Source: Symsagittifera roscoffensis (Eukaryota > Xenacoelomorpha > Acoela > Convolutidae). Taken from it: DNA of 64,000 bases. The stretch lies in assembly GCF_963678635.1 (NCBI RefSeq), contig NC_087063.1:40624759-40688758 (forward strand), written 5' to 3'. The translations under genes and the position numbers were made by a program. Below the pieces are notes generated by a model that made no database searches, was not told the DNA's origin, and saw nothing but the letters and a program-made list of their open reading frames with translations. Positions 63,095 to 64,000 of this stretch are shown one piece after another; position 1 is the first letter of the stretch; each line of letters starts with the position of its first letter.

Positions 63095-63844
63095 AATTTT
63101 ATTGGTTAAAACATAATCGGTTAAAAAATTCTGTAAGATTTGAAAAAAAAAAGAAAAAAATCGAACAAAAACAACAAAAATTCAAAATTCTGGATTAAAG
63201 GAAACAAAAAAATTTGAAAACTTCTTCAATTTTGTGTTTTTTTCTAATCATTTTACAAGAAAAATTGTTTTCATATCTCTTTTCTTTACTATGACTGTCG
63301 AATATGCCTGGCTCTAGCTTTTCGTTCAGATCGTTTTATCATAGGATAAAGCTAGTATACTTTGAAAAAAATTATTGCTGTATTTTTAAGACTGTGGTTG
63401 GATAAACAGCCAACCAAATCAAGTGCATCTATCACAATAGCTAGATTTAGATTCTTCTAAAATATATCTAAGGCCGACATACAACACCTCCCAAACTATA
63501 TGATATGATTGATCAAAACTATAGCTTCAATTACCCATAACATTTTCAACCAACAATTATCTGTGGTTATTTAGATTGTTTTTGAATAGCATGTTATATT
63601 TTAGTCTGAAATCTTGTAATTGGTTTAAACTTAAGAATGCGTTTGATTTTTGGTGACCTCGAACTTTTTTGGCAATTCAAAAAAATTTTCTAATTCCCAA
63701 TATGTTCGTAAGTAAACGCTTTTATTCTTGAGCTTTTCATTAAAGGAAATTTCCAGGGAATTGTGGTAAAATGTTTTTGGATACTTCAAGCATTTTTCGT
63801 TTGGTTGTTCTGGTCGCAAAAAGATAATTAATTGTGGAAGAAAA
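63095..63844. other. unannotated AT-rich flank right of element B
   Basis: Nothing recognised. A long A-rich run lies near 63140-63180. Confidence 0.4.
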
Positions 63845-63900
63845 CAAGACTGCTCGTATTTCAGGGCTTTGCCTGAGTGTCCCTTAATTCATATCGAACA
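63845..63900 (+). repeat. 5' stub of the CTGCTCGTAT repeat family
   Basis: CAAGACTGCTCGTATTTCAG and a GGGCTTTGCCTGA word match the start of the family; similarity is lost soon after. Confidence 0.65.
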
Positions 63901-64000
63901 GTTTTTTTTTGGAAAAAAAAGTTGAAAATCTATAAATTTTGGACAATATCAAAGTGTGAAAATTTGAGTCATACGAAATTAATACAACCGATTAGCTAGT

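Overview
The window is AT-rich eukaryotic DNA, almost certainly from an invertebrate animal. It has GT-AG introns (one apparently only 49 bp), animal-type Ty3/Gypsy retroelements, a Penelope-type GIY-YIG remnant, hAT-like and other inverted-repeat DNA elements, and several satellites. The species cannot be fixed from sequence alone. Tiny introns together with envelope-bearing Ty3/Gypsy elements recall larvacean tunicates (the Oikopleura 'Tor' group), but that is a guess. There is no sign of bacterial or organelle sequence.

Layout. 1-7.8 kb is mostly unannotatable AT-rich sequence with two patches related to a later satellite and a broken GIY-YIG fragment at 4.6-4.9 kb. At 7.8-8.55 kb a small three-exon host gene can be modelled. 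9.95-11.4 kb holds three head-to-tail copies of a ~520 bp repeat, with more copies at 15.2, 16.0, 40.0 (inverted) and 63.8 kb. A GC-rich 32-bp minisatellite lies at 13.4-13.8 kb. At 16.05-16.91 kb an inverted-repeat element sits inside a hAT-like element. The best host gene, minus strand 19360-17164, has three exons in matching phases and encodes about 530 residues of unrecognised function.

20.0-34.1 kb is element A and 46.4-63.1 kb is element B. They are two old, related, minus-strand Ty3/Gypsy-type elements with an envelope-like region and an extra 3' reading frame that I cannot assign. B is bounded by ~370 bp LTRs and shows gag, protease, RT, RNase H, integrase, env-like and accessory parts in order, 16.7 kb in all. 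A is incomplete at its 5' side, where it meets element C (34.1 to about 39 kb), a third and more typical Ty3/Gypsy element on the plus strand. All three are decayed fossils with many breaks. Between C and B lie an inverted copy of the ~520 bp repeat, a 1.9 kb dimeric ~83-bp satellite with a ~250-bp higher-order repeat, a candidate pair of host exons (43.1-43.4 kb), a large inverted-repeat element with a perfect palindrome, and a second hAT-like copy beginning with 16 G.

How it works together. Most of the window is a repeat nest in which three short host loci are embedded; I see no operon-like or cooperative host gene cluster. The most unusual items are the accessory frame shared by A and B, a triplet of conserved leader hairpins in both elements, a plus-strand membrane-anchor frame kept open in two direct repeats at the edge of A, and the layered repeat nests. 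All calls rest on reading the sequence by eye; no homology search was run.
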